DNA of 64,000 nucleotides, from the NCBI RefSeq assembly GCF_000321045.1, contig NZ_HE578948.1, positions 41,829-105,828 on the forward strand, written 5' to 3'. The notes beneath the pieces are model-generated. The model was not told the origin of the DNA and made no database searches. It was given only the letters and a program-made list of their open reading frames with translations. The stretch comes from Phytobacter massiliensis JC163 (lineage in GTDB: Bacteria; Pseudomonadota; Gammaproteobacteria; Enterobacterales; Enterobacteriaceae). Each line of letters opens with the position of its first letter. Positions within the stretch are counted from its first letter, which is position 1. Below are positions 13,826 through 25,176 of this stretch, piece after piece. Made by a program: the position numbers and the translations under genes.

Positions 13826-14261
13826 GATTCTGGACCCGCGCGTCGGGCAGCAATTTCCGTTGCCGACTTACGCTACCGCCGGTTCGGCCGGCCTTGACCT
13901 GCGCGCTTGCCTGGATGACGCCGTAGAACTGGCGCCGGGGGCCACTACGCTGCTGCCGACCGGGCTGGCGATTCATATTGCCGATCCCTCCCTTGCCGCG
14001 GTTATTCTGCCGCGCTCCGGGCTGGGTCATAAGCATGGTGTTGTGCTGGGCAACCTGGTGGGGCTTATTGACTCCGACTACCAGGGGCAGCTGATGGTCT
14101 CCGTCTGGAACCGTGGTCAGGACAGTTTTACTATTGAGCCGGGCGAACGCATCGCGCAGATGGTTTTTGTTCCGGTTGTGCAGGCAGAATTTAACCTGGT
14201 TGAAGCTTTCGACGCCACCGATCGCGGCGAAGGCGGCTTCGGCCATTCCGGGCGTAAATAA
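13807..14261 (+). CDS. dut: dUTP diphosphatase Dut, 5' end frameshifted in this sequence
   Basis: Dut hydrolyses dUTP to dUMP and keeps uracil out of DNA. The start ATG at 13807 lies inside the 3' end of coaBC, as in E. coli. The A run 13810-13815 holds six A where [10 protein letters not shown] needs seven, so the ATG reads out of frame. Restoring one A gives 151 residues, the E. coli length. The five trimeric dUTPase motifs are visible: [39 protein letters not shown] and the C-terminal [10 protein letters not shown]. As given, the frame is fused to coaBC, which I regard as an artefact. Confidence 0.93.
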
Positions 14262-14307
14262 GCAGCCCGCTTAACGCATCTCGCGGCGAAATAACGTCAT
14301 AACATTT

Positions 14308-14327
14308 CCGCAAACTCCGGTTTGCGG
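14308..14327. other. Perfect hairpin between dut and slmA
   Basis: CCGCAAAC (14308-14315) pairs exactly with GTTTGCGG (14320-14327) across a TCCG tetraloop. No T run follows, so it is more likely an mRNA structure than a terminator. Confidence 0.5.
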
Positions 14328-14380
14328 TCGCCGCGTGGATGTTCGCCTGATAAGAGCTTATTTCAGGGGTATTTTGCAAC

Positions 14381-14977
14381 ATGGCAGAAAAACAAACCGC
14401 GAAAAGGAATCGTCGCGAAGAAATACTTCAATCTCTGGCGCTGATGCTTGAATCCAGCGATGGCAGTCAACGCATTACAACGGCGAAGCTGGCGGCGTCC
14501 GTGGGCGTTTCCGAAGCGGCTCTGTACCGTCATTTTCCCAGTAAAACGCGCATGTTCGATAGCCTTATTGAGTTTATCGAAGATAGCCTGATTACCCGAA
14601 TTAACCTGATTCTGAAAGATGAAAAGGACACCACGACACGCCTGCGTCTTATCGTGCAGCTCATTCTGGGGTTCGGCGAGCGTAATCCCGGCCTGACGCG
14701 CATCCTCACCGGCCATGCGCTGATGTTCGAGCAGGATCGTCTGCAGGGGCGTATCAACCAGCTGTTCGAACGCATTGAAGCGCAGCTTCGCCAGGTATTG
14801 CGTGAAAAGAAGATGCGCGAAGGCGAAGGCTACGTTACCGACGAAACGCTGCTGGCAAGCCAGTTGCTGGCGTTTTGCGAAGGTATGCTCTCCCGGTTTG
14901 TACGCAGCGAGTTCAGGTACAGCCCAACGGAAGAGTTTGAAGCGCGCTGGCCCCTGCTGGCGGCGCAGCTGCAATAA
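14381..14977 (+). CDS. slmA: Nucleoid occlusion factor SlmA
   Basis: TetR-family DNA-binding protein that binds SBS sites and blocks FtsZ ring assembly over the nucleoid. All 198 residues align with E. coli SlmA. The N-terminal helix-turn-helix ([20 protein letters not shown]) is at about residues 29-50, followed by the regulatory helices. It follows dut in the coaBC-dut-slmA group. Confidence 0.97.
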   Translation: MAEKQTAKRNRREEILQSLALMLESSDGSQRITTAKLAASVGVSEAALYRHFPSKTRMFDSLIEFIEDSLITRINLILKDEKDTTTRLRLIVQLILGFGERNPGLTRILTGHALMFEQDRLQGRINQLFERIEAQLRQVLREKKMREGEGYVTDETLLASQLLAFCEGMLSRFVRSEFRYSPTEEFEARWPLLAAQLQ

Positions 14978-14987
14978 TCTCAATCCT

Positions 14988-15009
14988 GTGCAGCCTGCAA
15001 AGGCTGCAT
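14988..15009 (+). terminator. Hairpin downstream of slmA, possible weak terminator
   Basis: GCAGCC (14990-14995) and GGCTGC (15002-15007) form a stem with a 6-base loop about 12 bp after the slmA stop. The following sequence is not T-rich, so termination is uncertain. Confidence 0.4.
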
Positions 15010-15157
15010 TCTGACGCCTCTCCTGTGTAAAAGCCCAATTTAATTCGTTGATATGCCAGATGTTCCGGCTCAGGGCATCTTCTACTCTCCGTTTAGCATC
15101 TTATCTTTATCTAACCAGAATCAATAAATAGAAACCCTGGCAACAAGGAGAGGTTAT

Positions 15158-16174
15158 ATGGCGACATCACGGCGGGATTTGCTCAAACTTGGCGGCGTGG
15201 CGACCGCATCACTGCTGCTTAGTCAAAAAAGTTTCGCTGCGTGGGCGCCGTCCGCGCGTTATCCGGACCCGCGTATCGTTGCCGTGGATGAAAGCTTCCG
15301 CGGCTATATGCTCGCCAGCGCGAAGGTTGAGCAGATTGCCACCGGCTTTCGCTGGGCGGAAGGGCCGGTGTGGTTCGGCGATACGCGAATGCTGCTCTGG
15401 AGCGACATCCCAAACAACGCCATTATGCGCTGGGACGAAGCCACCGGTGAAACAAGCGTTTTTCGCCACCCGGCCAACTATGCGAACGGCCACGCCCGTG
15501 ACAGGCAGGGACGGCTGATCAGCTGTGAACATGACACCCGGCGCGTCACCCGTACCGAATATGATGGCACGATCACCGTTCTGGCCGACAGCTTTGACGG
15601 CAAACCGCTTAACTCCCCCAACGATATTGCCGTGAAGTCAGACGGCACCATCTGGTTCACCGACCCGCCGTTTGGTATTTCCGGCTTCTATGAGGGCCAC
15701 AAAGCCACGCCGGAGCTGCCGCAGAATGTCTATCGGCTGGACCCGGAAACCCGCAAGCTGAGCGTGATGCTGGGCGATGTGAAAGGGCCAAACGGGATCT
15801 GCTTCTCGCCGGATGAGAAAATCCTCTATGTGGTAGAGGGAAGGGCTACGCCCAACCGTCTGATTCTGGCATGGGATGTCGTGGACAACACCCTGAAAAA
15901 CAAGCGGGTGCATATTGATTGCGGCAACGGTACGGCGGACGGGATCGCCTGCGATGTGGACGGCAACCTCTGGTGCGGCTGGGGGACGGGGACGGAAGAG
16001 CTTGACGGCGTGCGCGTGTTTAACCCGCAGGGGAAAAATATCGGCATCGTCCAGCTGCCGGAACGCTGCGCCAATCTTTGCTTTGGCGGCGAGCAGCGTA
16101 ACCGCCTGTTTATGGCCTCCAGCACATCGATTTACTCACTTTACGTGAACACGCAGGGCGCGAAGCTGGTGTAA
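15158..16174 (+). CDS. Tat-exported SMP-30/gluconolactonase/LRE family protein
   Basis: The 338-residue product has a twin-arginine signal (TSRRDLLKLGGVATASLLL, residues 3-21), with probable cleavage after the FA of KSFA, so it is probably periplasmic. The mature part is a six-bladed beta-propeller of the SMP-30 family: blade motifs include WAEGPVW, NSPNDIAVKSDGTIWFTDPP, GPNGICFSPDEKILYV and DGIACDVDGNLWCGW. The family includes lactonases that need a divalent metal. AAGGAGAGG lies 6 bp upstream of the start. It sits between slmA and pyrE, which are adjacent in E. coli. Substrate unknown. Confidence 0.85.
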   Translation: MATSRRDLLKLGGVATASLLLSQKSFAAWAPSARYPDPRIVAVDESFRGYMLASAKVEQIATGFRWAEGPVWFGDTRMLLWSDIPNNAIMRWDEATGETSVFRHPANYANGHARDRQGRLISCEHDTRRVTRTEYDGTITVLADSFDGKPLNSPNDIAVKSDGTIWFTDPPFGISGFYEGHKATPELPQNVYRLDPETRKLSVMLGDVKGPNGICFSPDEKILYVVEGRATPNRLILAWDVVDNTLKNKRVHIDCGNGTADGIACDVDGNLWCGWGTGTEELDGVRVFNPQGKNIGIVQLPERCANLCFGGEQRNRLFMASSTSIYSLYVNTQGAKLV

Positions 16175-16182
16175 TTAACGTA

Positions 16183-16206
16183 CCCCCGGCCTGGCCGGGG
16201 GCGTTG
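16183..16206. terminator. Terminator between the SMP-30 gene and pyrE
   Basis: A perfect 8-bp stem, CCCCCGGC (16183-16190) with GCCGGGGG (16194-16201) and a CTG loop, lies between two convergent genes. The downstream T content is low on the plus strand. Confidence 0.65.
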
Positions 16207-16208
16207 TA

Positions 16209-16850
16209 TCAGACGCCAAACTCTTCCCGATAGGCTTCAACGGCTGCAAGGTGGTTGGCCATCTCCGGCTTCTCTTCCAGATAAGCAATCAGGTCTTTGA
16301 GCGTAATGATGGAAATGACCTGGCAGCCGTAGTCACGTTCGACTTCCTGAATGGCGGAAATCTCACCGCGCCCGCGCTCCTGACGGTCCAGTGAAATCAG
16401 CACGCCCGCCAGCGTTGCGCCGTTGGTCTGGATGATTTCCATTGATTCACGAATCGCGGTGCCCGCGGTAATCACATCATCCACCAGCATCACACGGCCT
16501 TCCAGCTTGCTGCCCACCAGGTTGCCGCCTTCGCCGTGGTCTTTCGCCTCTTTACGGTTGAAGCAGTACGGCACGTCGCGCTCATGGTGTTCCGCCAGCG
16601 CCACCGCTGTGGTCGTCGCAATAGGAATACCTTTGTAAGCCGGGCCAAACAGCAGGTCAAAATCAATCTTCGAATCCACCAGCGCCTCGGCGTAAAAGCG
16701 GCCCAGCAGCGCCAGATCGCGTCCGGTGTTAAACAGGCCGGCGTTGAAGAAATAGGGGCTTTTGCGCCCGGATTTCAGCGTGAATTCGCCAAATTTAAGA
16801 ACCTGTTTATTTAGCGCAAACTCAATAAACTGACGCTGATATTGTTTCAT
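16209..16850 (-). CDS. pyrE: Orotate phosphoribosyltransferase
   Basis: Forms OMP from orotate and PRPP in pyrimidine synthesis. The start is set at [20 protein letters not shown], giving 213 residues as in E. coli; an in-frame upstream extension lies in the leader. The PRPP-binding loop [13 protein letters not shown] is at about residues 119-131. It is downstream of rph with the UTP-sensitive attenuator between them. Confidence 0.97.
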   Translation of the reverse strand: MKQYQRQFIEFALNKQVLKFGEFTLKSGRKSPYFFNAGLFNTGRDLALLGRFYAEALVDSKIDFDLLFGPAYKGIPIATTTAVALAEHHERDVPYCFNRKEAKDHGEGGNLVGSKLEGRVMLVDDVITAGTAIRESMEIIQTNGATLAGVLISLDRQERGRGEISAIQEVERDYGCQVISIITLKDLIAYLEEKPEMANHLAAVEAYREEFGV

Positions 16851-16921
16851 GGATTCGCTCCTTATCTTGCTTTTCATCATTAAGGCTTTTCTCTTCGCTG
16901 GCGGCAGGAAGAATAAAGCGC

Positions 16922-16949
16922 AAAAAAAAGGCGACTTCTCAGTCGCCTT
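16922..16949 (-). terminator. pyrE attenuator between rph and pyrE
   Basis: On the minus strand AAGGCGACTGAGAAGTCGCC forms a 7-bp GGCGACT/AGTCGCC stem followed by eight T. It sits between the rph stop and the pyrE start, exactly where E. coli has the attenuator that senses UTP through coupling of rph translation to transcription. Confidence 0.88.
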
Positions 16950-16953
16950 AAAA

Positions 16954-17670
16954 TCAATTTTCTAACGCCGCCTTCTGCGTCGCGATAATGCTTTCGATGC
17001 CCCCTCGCGCCAGCGCCAGTAGGGTCAGTAACTCTTCGTGCGAGAACGGTTCGCCTTCCGCTGTACCCTGCACTTCAATAATGCGCCCGTCTTCGGTCAT
17101 CACGACGTTCATGTCGGTTTCCGCCGCCGAGTCTTCAACATACTCCAGGTCGCAAACCGCTTCGCCGTTAACGATACCCACGGAGACCGCCGCAACCAGC
17201 CCTTTCATCGGGTTGGCTTTCAGCTTGCCGTTCGCTACCAGCTTGTTCAGGGCATCGGCCAGCGCGACGCAGGCGCCGGTGATGGACGCGGTTCGCGTGC
17301 CGCCATCGGCCTGAATGACGTCGCAGTCCAGGGTAATGGTGTACTCACCCAGCGCGGTTAAATCCACCGCTGCGCGCAGCGCGCGGGCGATAAGGCGCTG
17401 AATTTCCATGGTGCGCCCGCCCTGCTTGCCCTTCGCCGCTTCGCGGGCGTTGCGGGTGTGCGTAGAGCGCGGCAGCATGCCATATTCTGCGGTGATCCAG
17501 CCCTGGCCCTGGCCTTTCAAAAAGCGCGGTACGCCCTCTTCAAGGGTTGCGGTGCACAGTACTTTAGTGTCGCCGAATTCGACCAGCACGGAACCTTCTG
17601 CGTGTTTTGTGTAGTTACGGGTCAGGGTGACGGGACGCACCTCGGTGGTGCTACGACCTGCTGGACGCAT
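16954..17670 (-). CDS. rph: RNase PH
   Basis: Phosphorolytic 3' exoribonuclease that trims tRNA 3' ends. The gene is full length at 238 residues ([20 protein letters not shown] ... QKAALEN), unlike the frameshifted rph-1 allele of E. coli K-12. Translation running up to the attenuator should therefore couple to pyrE normally. Divergent from yicC across 124 bp. Confidence 0.97.
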   Translation of the reverse strand: MRPAGRSTTEVRPVTLTRNYTKHAEGSVLVEFGDTKVLCTATLEEGVPRFLKGQGQGWITAEYGMLPRSTHTRNAREAAKGKQGGRTMEIQRLIARALRAAVDLTALGEYTITLDCDVIQADGGTRTASITGACVALADALNKLVANGKLKANPMKGLVAAVSVGIVNGEAVCDLEYVEDSAAETDMNVVMTEDGRIIEVQGTAEGEPFSHEELLTLLALARGGIESIIATQKAALEN

Positions 17671-17794
17671 GATAATTTCTCCGGCTGTTACGAATGTGGC
17701 TGCGCATTATACTGACTTAGCCTGGTTATTCCTATCCTGATAAGCCCGTGAAAGCTATAATCCCCGCATCTCTCCTTTAAAAACGGGAACGACT

Positions 17795-18658
17795 ATGATC
17801 CGCAGTATGACCGCTTACGCCCGGCGTGAAATCAAGGGTAGCTGGGGCTCCGCCTCATGGGAACTGCGCTCGGTTAACCAGCGTTATCTTGAAACTTATT
17901 TCCGCCTGCCGGAGCAATTTCGTAGCCTGGAGCCTGTGGTTCGTGAGCGCATCCGCGCGCGTCTGACCCGCGGTAAAATCGAATGTAATCTGCGTTTCGA
18001 ACCCGATTCCAGCGCTCAGGGCGAGCTGATCCTTAACGAGAAACTGGCGAAGCAGCTGGTGAATGCCGCTAACTGGGTCAAACTGCAAAGCGACGAAGGC
18101 GAAATCAACCCGGTGGATATTCTGCGCTGGCCTGGCGTTATGGCCGCTCAGGAACAGGATCTGGACGCGATTGCCGCTGAGATCCTCGCCGCGCTGGATG
18201 GCGCGCTGGACGACTTTATCGTGGCCCGCGAAACCGAAGGCCAGGCGCTGAAAACGCTTATTGAGCAGCGTCTGGAGGCAGTGAGCGCCGAGGTTGCCAA
18301 AGTACGTGGCCATATGCCGGAAATTCTGCAGTGGCAGCGCGAGCGTCTGGTGGCCAAACTCGAAGACGCCCAGGTACAGCTGGAAAACAACCGTCTTGAG
18401 CAGGAGCTGGTGCTGATGGCGCAGCGTATTGACGTTGCCGAAGAGCTGGACCGGCTGGAAGCGCACGTTAAAGAGACCTATAACATCCTCAAGAAGAAAG
18501 AGGCGGTGGGTCGCCGTCTCGACTTTATGATGCAGGAATTCAACCGTGAGTCGAATACGCTGGCGTCGAAGTCGATCAATGCGGATGTCACCAATTCAGC
18601 TATCGAACTGAAAGTGCTGATTGAGCAGATGCGCGAGCAGATTCAGAATATCGAGTGA
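17795..18658 (+). CDS. yicC: YicC family endoribonuclease
   Basis: The 287 residues begin MIRSMTAYARREIKGSWGSA and end LIEQMREQIQNIE, matching E. coli YicC in length. The YicC N-terminal domain and C-terminal DUF1732 are both present (GRRLDFMMQEFNRESNTLASK). The family has been reported to act as an RNase on small RNAs. It is followed by a strong terminator. Confidence 0.94.
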   Translation: MIRSMTAYARREIKGSWGSASWELRSVNQRYLETYFRLPEQFRSLEPVVRERIRARLTRGKIECNLRFEPDSSAQGELILNEKLAKQLVNAANWVKLQSDEGEINPVDILRWPGVMAAQEQDLDAIAAEILAALDGALDDFIVARETEGQALKTLIEQRLEAVSAEVAKVRGHMPEILQWQRERLVAKLEDAQVQLENNRLEQELVLMAQRIDVAEELDRLEAHVKETYNILKKKEAVGRRLDFMMQEFNRESNTLASKSINADVTNSAIELKVLIEQMREQIQNIE

Positions 18659-18701
18659 TATCCAGGGCCGTTCTCCCCTGTTTACAGCACTATAAGTGTG
18701 C

Positions 18702-18733
18702 AAAGGCCATGTGAAACATGGCCTTTTTGTTTT
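18702..18733 (+). terminator. Rho-independent terminator after yicC
   Basis: AAAGGCCATGT pairs perfectly with ACATGGCCTTT around a GAA loop, followed by TTGTTTTTT. It ends the yicC unit and isolates the accessory genes that follow. Confidence 0.88.
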
Positions 18734-18826
18734 TTCCAGTCCGCAAAAATACTCATCCAATTTTCGGTTGTGAGAACGCCGCGCAAAACGGCACATTGTT
18801 GCAAAACAACACAACCGGAGACCATC

Positions 18827-19588
18827 ATGAGCTTCACTGCACTTCACCACCAGAGCCAGCCTTTGCTCATCGCCAATGTCTGGGATGCGGCCAGCGCGTT
18901 AGCCGCCGGACAGGCCGGATATCACGCTCTTGGCACGTCCAGCGCCGCGATCGCCTCGACGTCAGGATATGAAGATGGCGAGAGCATGAGTTTTGATGAG
19001 CTGTTTTTTGTCGTCGCGCGTATTAAAGCTGTAACCAAACTGCCGTTAAGTGTTGATCTGGAAGCTGGGTATGGCGATACCACGGAGCGGATTATCGAAA
19101 ATATTCATCGTCTGAGGCAACTGGGCGTGGTGGGGATTAATATCGAAGACAGCCATGTGGTAAACCAGGCGAGAAGTCTTGACGATGCATCCATTTTTGC
19201 CGCAAAACTTCTGGAAATAACGCAGGCCTGTCCCGATCTGTTTTTTAATGTGCGTACCGATACGTTTTTGCTTAACCTCGATAACGCGCTGGAGGAGACG
19301 CTCTATCGTGGTCAGTTATATGCAAAAATGGGGGCTGACGGTTTTTTCGTCCCATGCGTAACACAGCCTGCTGATATTGCCGCTATAGCCCGTGAGGTTC
19401 CGTTGCCTTTAAATGTGATGTGCATGCCTGCGCTGGCTGATTTTAGGACGCTGGCTTCACTGGGCGTAAAGCGTATCTCTATGGGGAATTTTATCTATTC
19501 CGCACTGCAGGCTCGGCTCTTAACGCTGTTTAATGAAGTGCAGGCTCATCACTCTTTCCAGGGCGTTTTTAACGATGAAAATCACTGA
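18827..19588 (+). CDS. Isocitrate lyase/PEP mutase family protein
   Basis: The 253-residue product has the alpha/beta-barrel PEP mutase/isocitrate lyase fold: N-terminal LIANVWDAASALAAGQAGY, metal-binding Asp and Glu in LPLSVDLEAGYGD, and VGINIEDSH. Family members form or break C-C or C-P bonds beside a carboxylate; the substrate here is unknown. The ATG at 18827 is preceded by GGAG. The 3' end overlaps the ada-like start by 14 bp, so the two were probably co-translated. E. coli has dinD-yicG at this locus. Confidence 0.85.
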   Translation: MSFTALHHQSQPLLIANVWDAASALAAGQAGYHALGTSSAAIASTSGYEDGESMSFDELFFVVARIKAVTKLPLSVDLEAGYGDTTERIIENIHRLRQLGVVGINIEDSHVVNQARSLDDASIFAAKLLEITQACPDLFFNVRTDTFLLNLDNALEETLYRGQLYAKMGADGFFVPCVTQPADIAAIAREVPLPLNVMCMPALADFRTLASLGVKRISMGNFIYSALQARLLTLFNEVQAHHSFQGVFNDENH

Positions 19589-20490
19589 TAAGTCCCGCTG
19601 CGATATTTGGTATGAGGCGTTACTTGCTCGTTCAGTAGAATTTACCGGCGTGTTTTTTGTAGGCGTCAAAACTACAGGGGTATTTTGTATCTCCGTCTGC
19701 CGGGCGCGTAAACCAAAGCGGGAAAACGTCGAATTTTATAGTGATTTTACGTCTGCATAATATTAGCCCGGAGAGGGTAAGACGCTGGTTCTTACAACAT
19801 TACGGCATCACCTTTCAGGCTTTTCAGCGTATGCAGCGTGTTAATGTGGCCCTGCAGGAGCTTAAAGCGGGTCGCTCAGCAACAGACGTTGCATTCGACA
19901 ATGGCTATGAGTCATTAAGCGGCTTTGGTTACACCTGTAAGAAACTTATTGGCTCGCCGCCGAGTGTACGCGGTCAGGTGATCTTAATTCACAGATTCAC
20001 CACGCCACTAGGACCGATGTTTGTCTGCGCCACGGAGAAAGGCATTTGTCTGCTGGAGTTTGTTGATAGACGCGCCCTGGAAACTGAATTCAGGGATCTA
20101 CAACGTTTTTTCAACGCCAGTATCATCGCCGGAGAAAATAACCATACCCGGCAGGCGGAGGAAGAGATTGGCGAATATTTTGCGGGGCTGCGCCAGAAAT
20201 TTACCGTGGCGCTTGATACTCCCGGCAGCCAATTTCAGCTTTATGTCTGGGAGGGGCTGCGATGCGTCACGTTTGGCGAAATAACAAATTACCAGTCGAT
20301 TGCAGCAGGAATAGGCAAGCCTGGCGCTTCACGAGCGGTTGCATCAGCAAATGGTGCTAATCGCATCGCTATCATCATTCCGTGCCACCGTGTTATTGGT
20401 AAAGATGGTTCGATGACCGGTTACGGCGGCGGTATTGCCCGCAAAGCATGGCTTATCAACCATGAGGCATCTGTCGCCAGGGACAATTAA
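19575..20490 (+). pseudogene. Ada-like methyl-DNA repair regulator, broken by an internal deletion
   Basis: The first part (from ATG 19575) reads as the Ada N-terminal zinc domain, with GVFCISVCRARKPKRENVEFY carrying the methyl-acceptor and one further Cys, then stops at 19758-19760. The second part, in another frame, has an AraC-type helix-turn-helix (ISPERVRRWFLQHYG) and the complete MGMT domain with the active-site PCHRV motif. Compared with E. coli Ada, about 45 codons are missing at the join, including the second zinc Cys pair (RPCKRC). The C-terminal part alone could still make a methyltransferase, but the alkylation sensor is destroyed. Confidence 0.8.
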
Positions 20491-20612
20491 TACCGTCTGC
20501 CAGCTATCCGCGTTTATTTATTGAGCGGGTAGCACGTTAAGATTTTTCACCGTCGGTTAAAAGAGGCGTATAATGTCGCCCCTCACTCTTTCTGACCCCA
20601 TGCTATGCGACA

Positions 20613-22264
20613 ATGTCCTTTGCCAAAAGCCTTGCACTGACCTTTGATAAAAAATTTCGCGGCTACTTTATAGTCCTGTTGATCGTTTCTGTTTTTCTGC
20701 AGTTATGGCCGGTATTTTTTACCCAACCTGTTCGCTTTGCGTTACGTATCGCCATCTGCAACGTTCTGCTTTTGCTCAGTGTATCTGCGGTTTATCGTTA
20801 TGTTCCGGGTAAAATCATCACGTTTATCCTGACGCTGGCTTTAACCTTAAATTTCGCGGTAGCTTTTAGCTGCTGGGATATCTACCAGAGCGAATTTAAT
20901 ACCGTTTTTGCGATGAGTATTCTGGCGACCAATGCATCAGAAGCAAAGAGCATGTTTGGCCTGTACGCTTATTTGCTCCCTGTCGTTGCCCTCTATTTTG
21001 TTGTCACCTGGTACACCGTAAAAAGCCTCAGCGTGAATATAACGCCGCGTGTGAAATTCATCAGCGTTATACTTTTAGTGCTATTTATGGGATGGTTTGC
21101 CGTAACCTGCTTTATCAAAAAAAGCAAGACCTGGAGGTTTATTACCCTCTGAGTTCACGAATACTGGTCTATACCCCCCTCTATACAGGAGCGGAGTTAA
21201 TCATTGCTCATCGCGATAACGCGCTGGCGGAGCAGATTATCAAAGCCGATCCTCATTACCCGGCACTGCAAATTCACGATACCGGTATTGAAAACTATGT
21301 CGTCATCGTTGGGGAGTCTGCCCGCCGTAGCAATATGCAGCTGTATGGTTTTGCACAACAGACGACACCTGTCGAAGCATCCTTTGCCCGCAATGCGCTG
21401 GTTTTCAGCCAGGCTATCGCGCCTGCTTCCGCCACCGTTCTCGCCGTACCGATGATTCTTAGCAACGCGGACCCCGATCATTTCACCGTTGACCGGCTTG
21501 CTGATAATGTCGTCAATATCGCTGCTAAATCAGGCTATTACACCGAGTGGATTAGCGCGCAAGGCAATTCTGGCAAAAGTAACAATTACATTGTTGCTAT
21601 CGCCTCCACCAGCGCTAAGCATCAATGGATTCAGACCCGTTATGACACTGACTTGCTGCCCGCGCTGGACGAGGCATTAAAAAAACCCGGCCGAAAGGTT
21701 ATCTTTTTGCATATCAATGGTAGCCATGAAGTCGCATGTGACCGCTACCCTGAATCTGCCGCTGTGCTTAATACCGGCGATAAATATGAAGATTGCTATA
21801 ACAACGCTATCCATTTTACCGACTTTTTTATTGGTGAAGTGGCCAGGCGTCTACAAGACAGCGCCTCTTCCCTGCTCTATTTCTCCGATCATGGCCTGGA
21901 AAAAAATCCAGAGCTGGCATCGTTGTATATGCACGGCTCCCGCAATCCGAGTAAAGAAGCCTACGATGTCCCGCAATTTATCTGGTACAGCCCGCAAGCG
22001 CTGGAAAACCAAAAACGTCGGCTGGGCTGGGTCAGCGAACCGTGGTCTACGGCAAATAATTATTCGCTCATGTTAAGCTGGCTTGGCATCGATACCGGTA
22101 CCGAAAACTGCCTTTCTTTGCTGGAGCATTGCTACCAGCCGCAATCTCAAATTTTTGTAATGGACGGTGGGCGGCACATATTTAACTACAGCCAGCTTCG
22201 CAAAAACTTTAGCTCGCCGGAAACGGCTATACCCTGGCGCAAGGCGAAGAGTGACTCATTGTAA
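20613..22264 (+). pseudogene. Phosphoethanolamine transferase (EptA/sulfatase family), frameshifted
   Basis: Inner-membrane enzyme family that moves phosphoethanolamine to lipid A or other glycans. The N-terminal part has about five membrane helices (residues 20-170) and ends early at 21152. The second frame, from about 21124, carries the periplasmic sulfatase-like domain: VIVGESARRSNMQLYG, the nucleophile Thr in APASATVLAVP, and LYFSDHGLEKN. The break is at the A run 21117-21123 (seven; eight needed). One added A joins the frames as FIKKKQDLEVYY and gives 550 residues. It converges on ligB with a 5-bp gap. The target is not inferable. Confidence 0.8.
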
Positions 22265-22269
22265 GGCCA

Positions 22270-24099
<1,830 letters not shown>

Positions 24100-24150
24100 T
24101 TATCGAGGGTAAAAAGTGTGACGAGGGCTACGTCGCGTTGCGCCGTTGTG

Positions 24151-24156
24151 TATAAT
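24151..24156 (+). promoter_or_regulatory. Probable -10 element of the gmk operon
   Basis: A perfect TATAAT lies 50 bp upstream of the gmk start. No good -35 hexamer is visible 16-18 bp upstream, so the promoter call rests on the -10 and position. Confidence 0.5.
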
Positions 24157-24184
24157 AGGCACGTATGTAAGTTTCCATTCGTAA

Positions 24185-24829
<645 letters not shown>

Positions 24830-24882
24830 ACCCACATTCAGTATCATGCCCAGTCCATCACCATCTGTGGAGCATTGTAAAT

Positions 24883-25158
24883 ATGGCACGCGTAACTGTT
24901 CAGGACGCTGTAGAGAAAATTGGTAACCGTTTTGACCTGGTACTGGTCGCCGCGCGTCGCGCTCGTCAGATGCAGGTAGGCGGAAAGGATCCGCTGGTAC
25001 CGGAAGAGAATGATAAAACTACCGTAATCGCGCTGCGCGAAATCGAAGAAGGTCTGATCAACAACCAGATCCTCGACGTGCGCGAGCGCCAGGAACAGCA
25101 AGAGCAGGAAGCCGCTGAATTACAAGCCGTTACCGCTATTGCTGAAGGTCGTCGTTAA
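24883..25158 (+). CDS. rpoZ: RNA polymerase omega subunit
   Basis: The 91 residues ([20 protein letters not shown] ...) match E. coli omega nearly throughout. Omega wraps the beta' C terminus and forms part of ppGpp binding site 1, which fits its placement directly before spoT. Confidence 0.98.
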
Positions 25159-25176
25159 TCACAAAGCGGGTCGCCC

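Noticed and set aside
12648-14261. Genuine bifunctional CoaBC-Dut enzyme
   Set aside because: Both frame changes coincide with A runs one base short, and correcting them restores two normal, overlapping genes.
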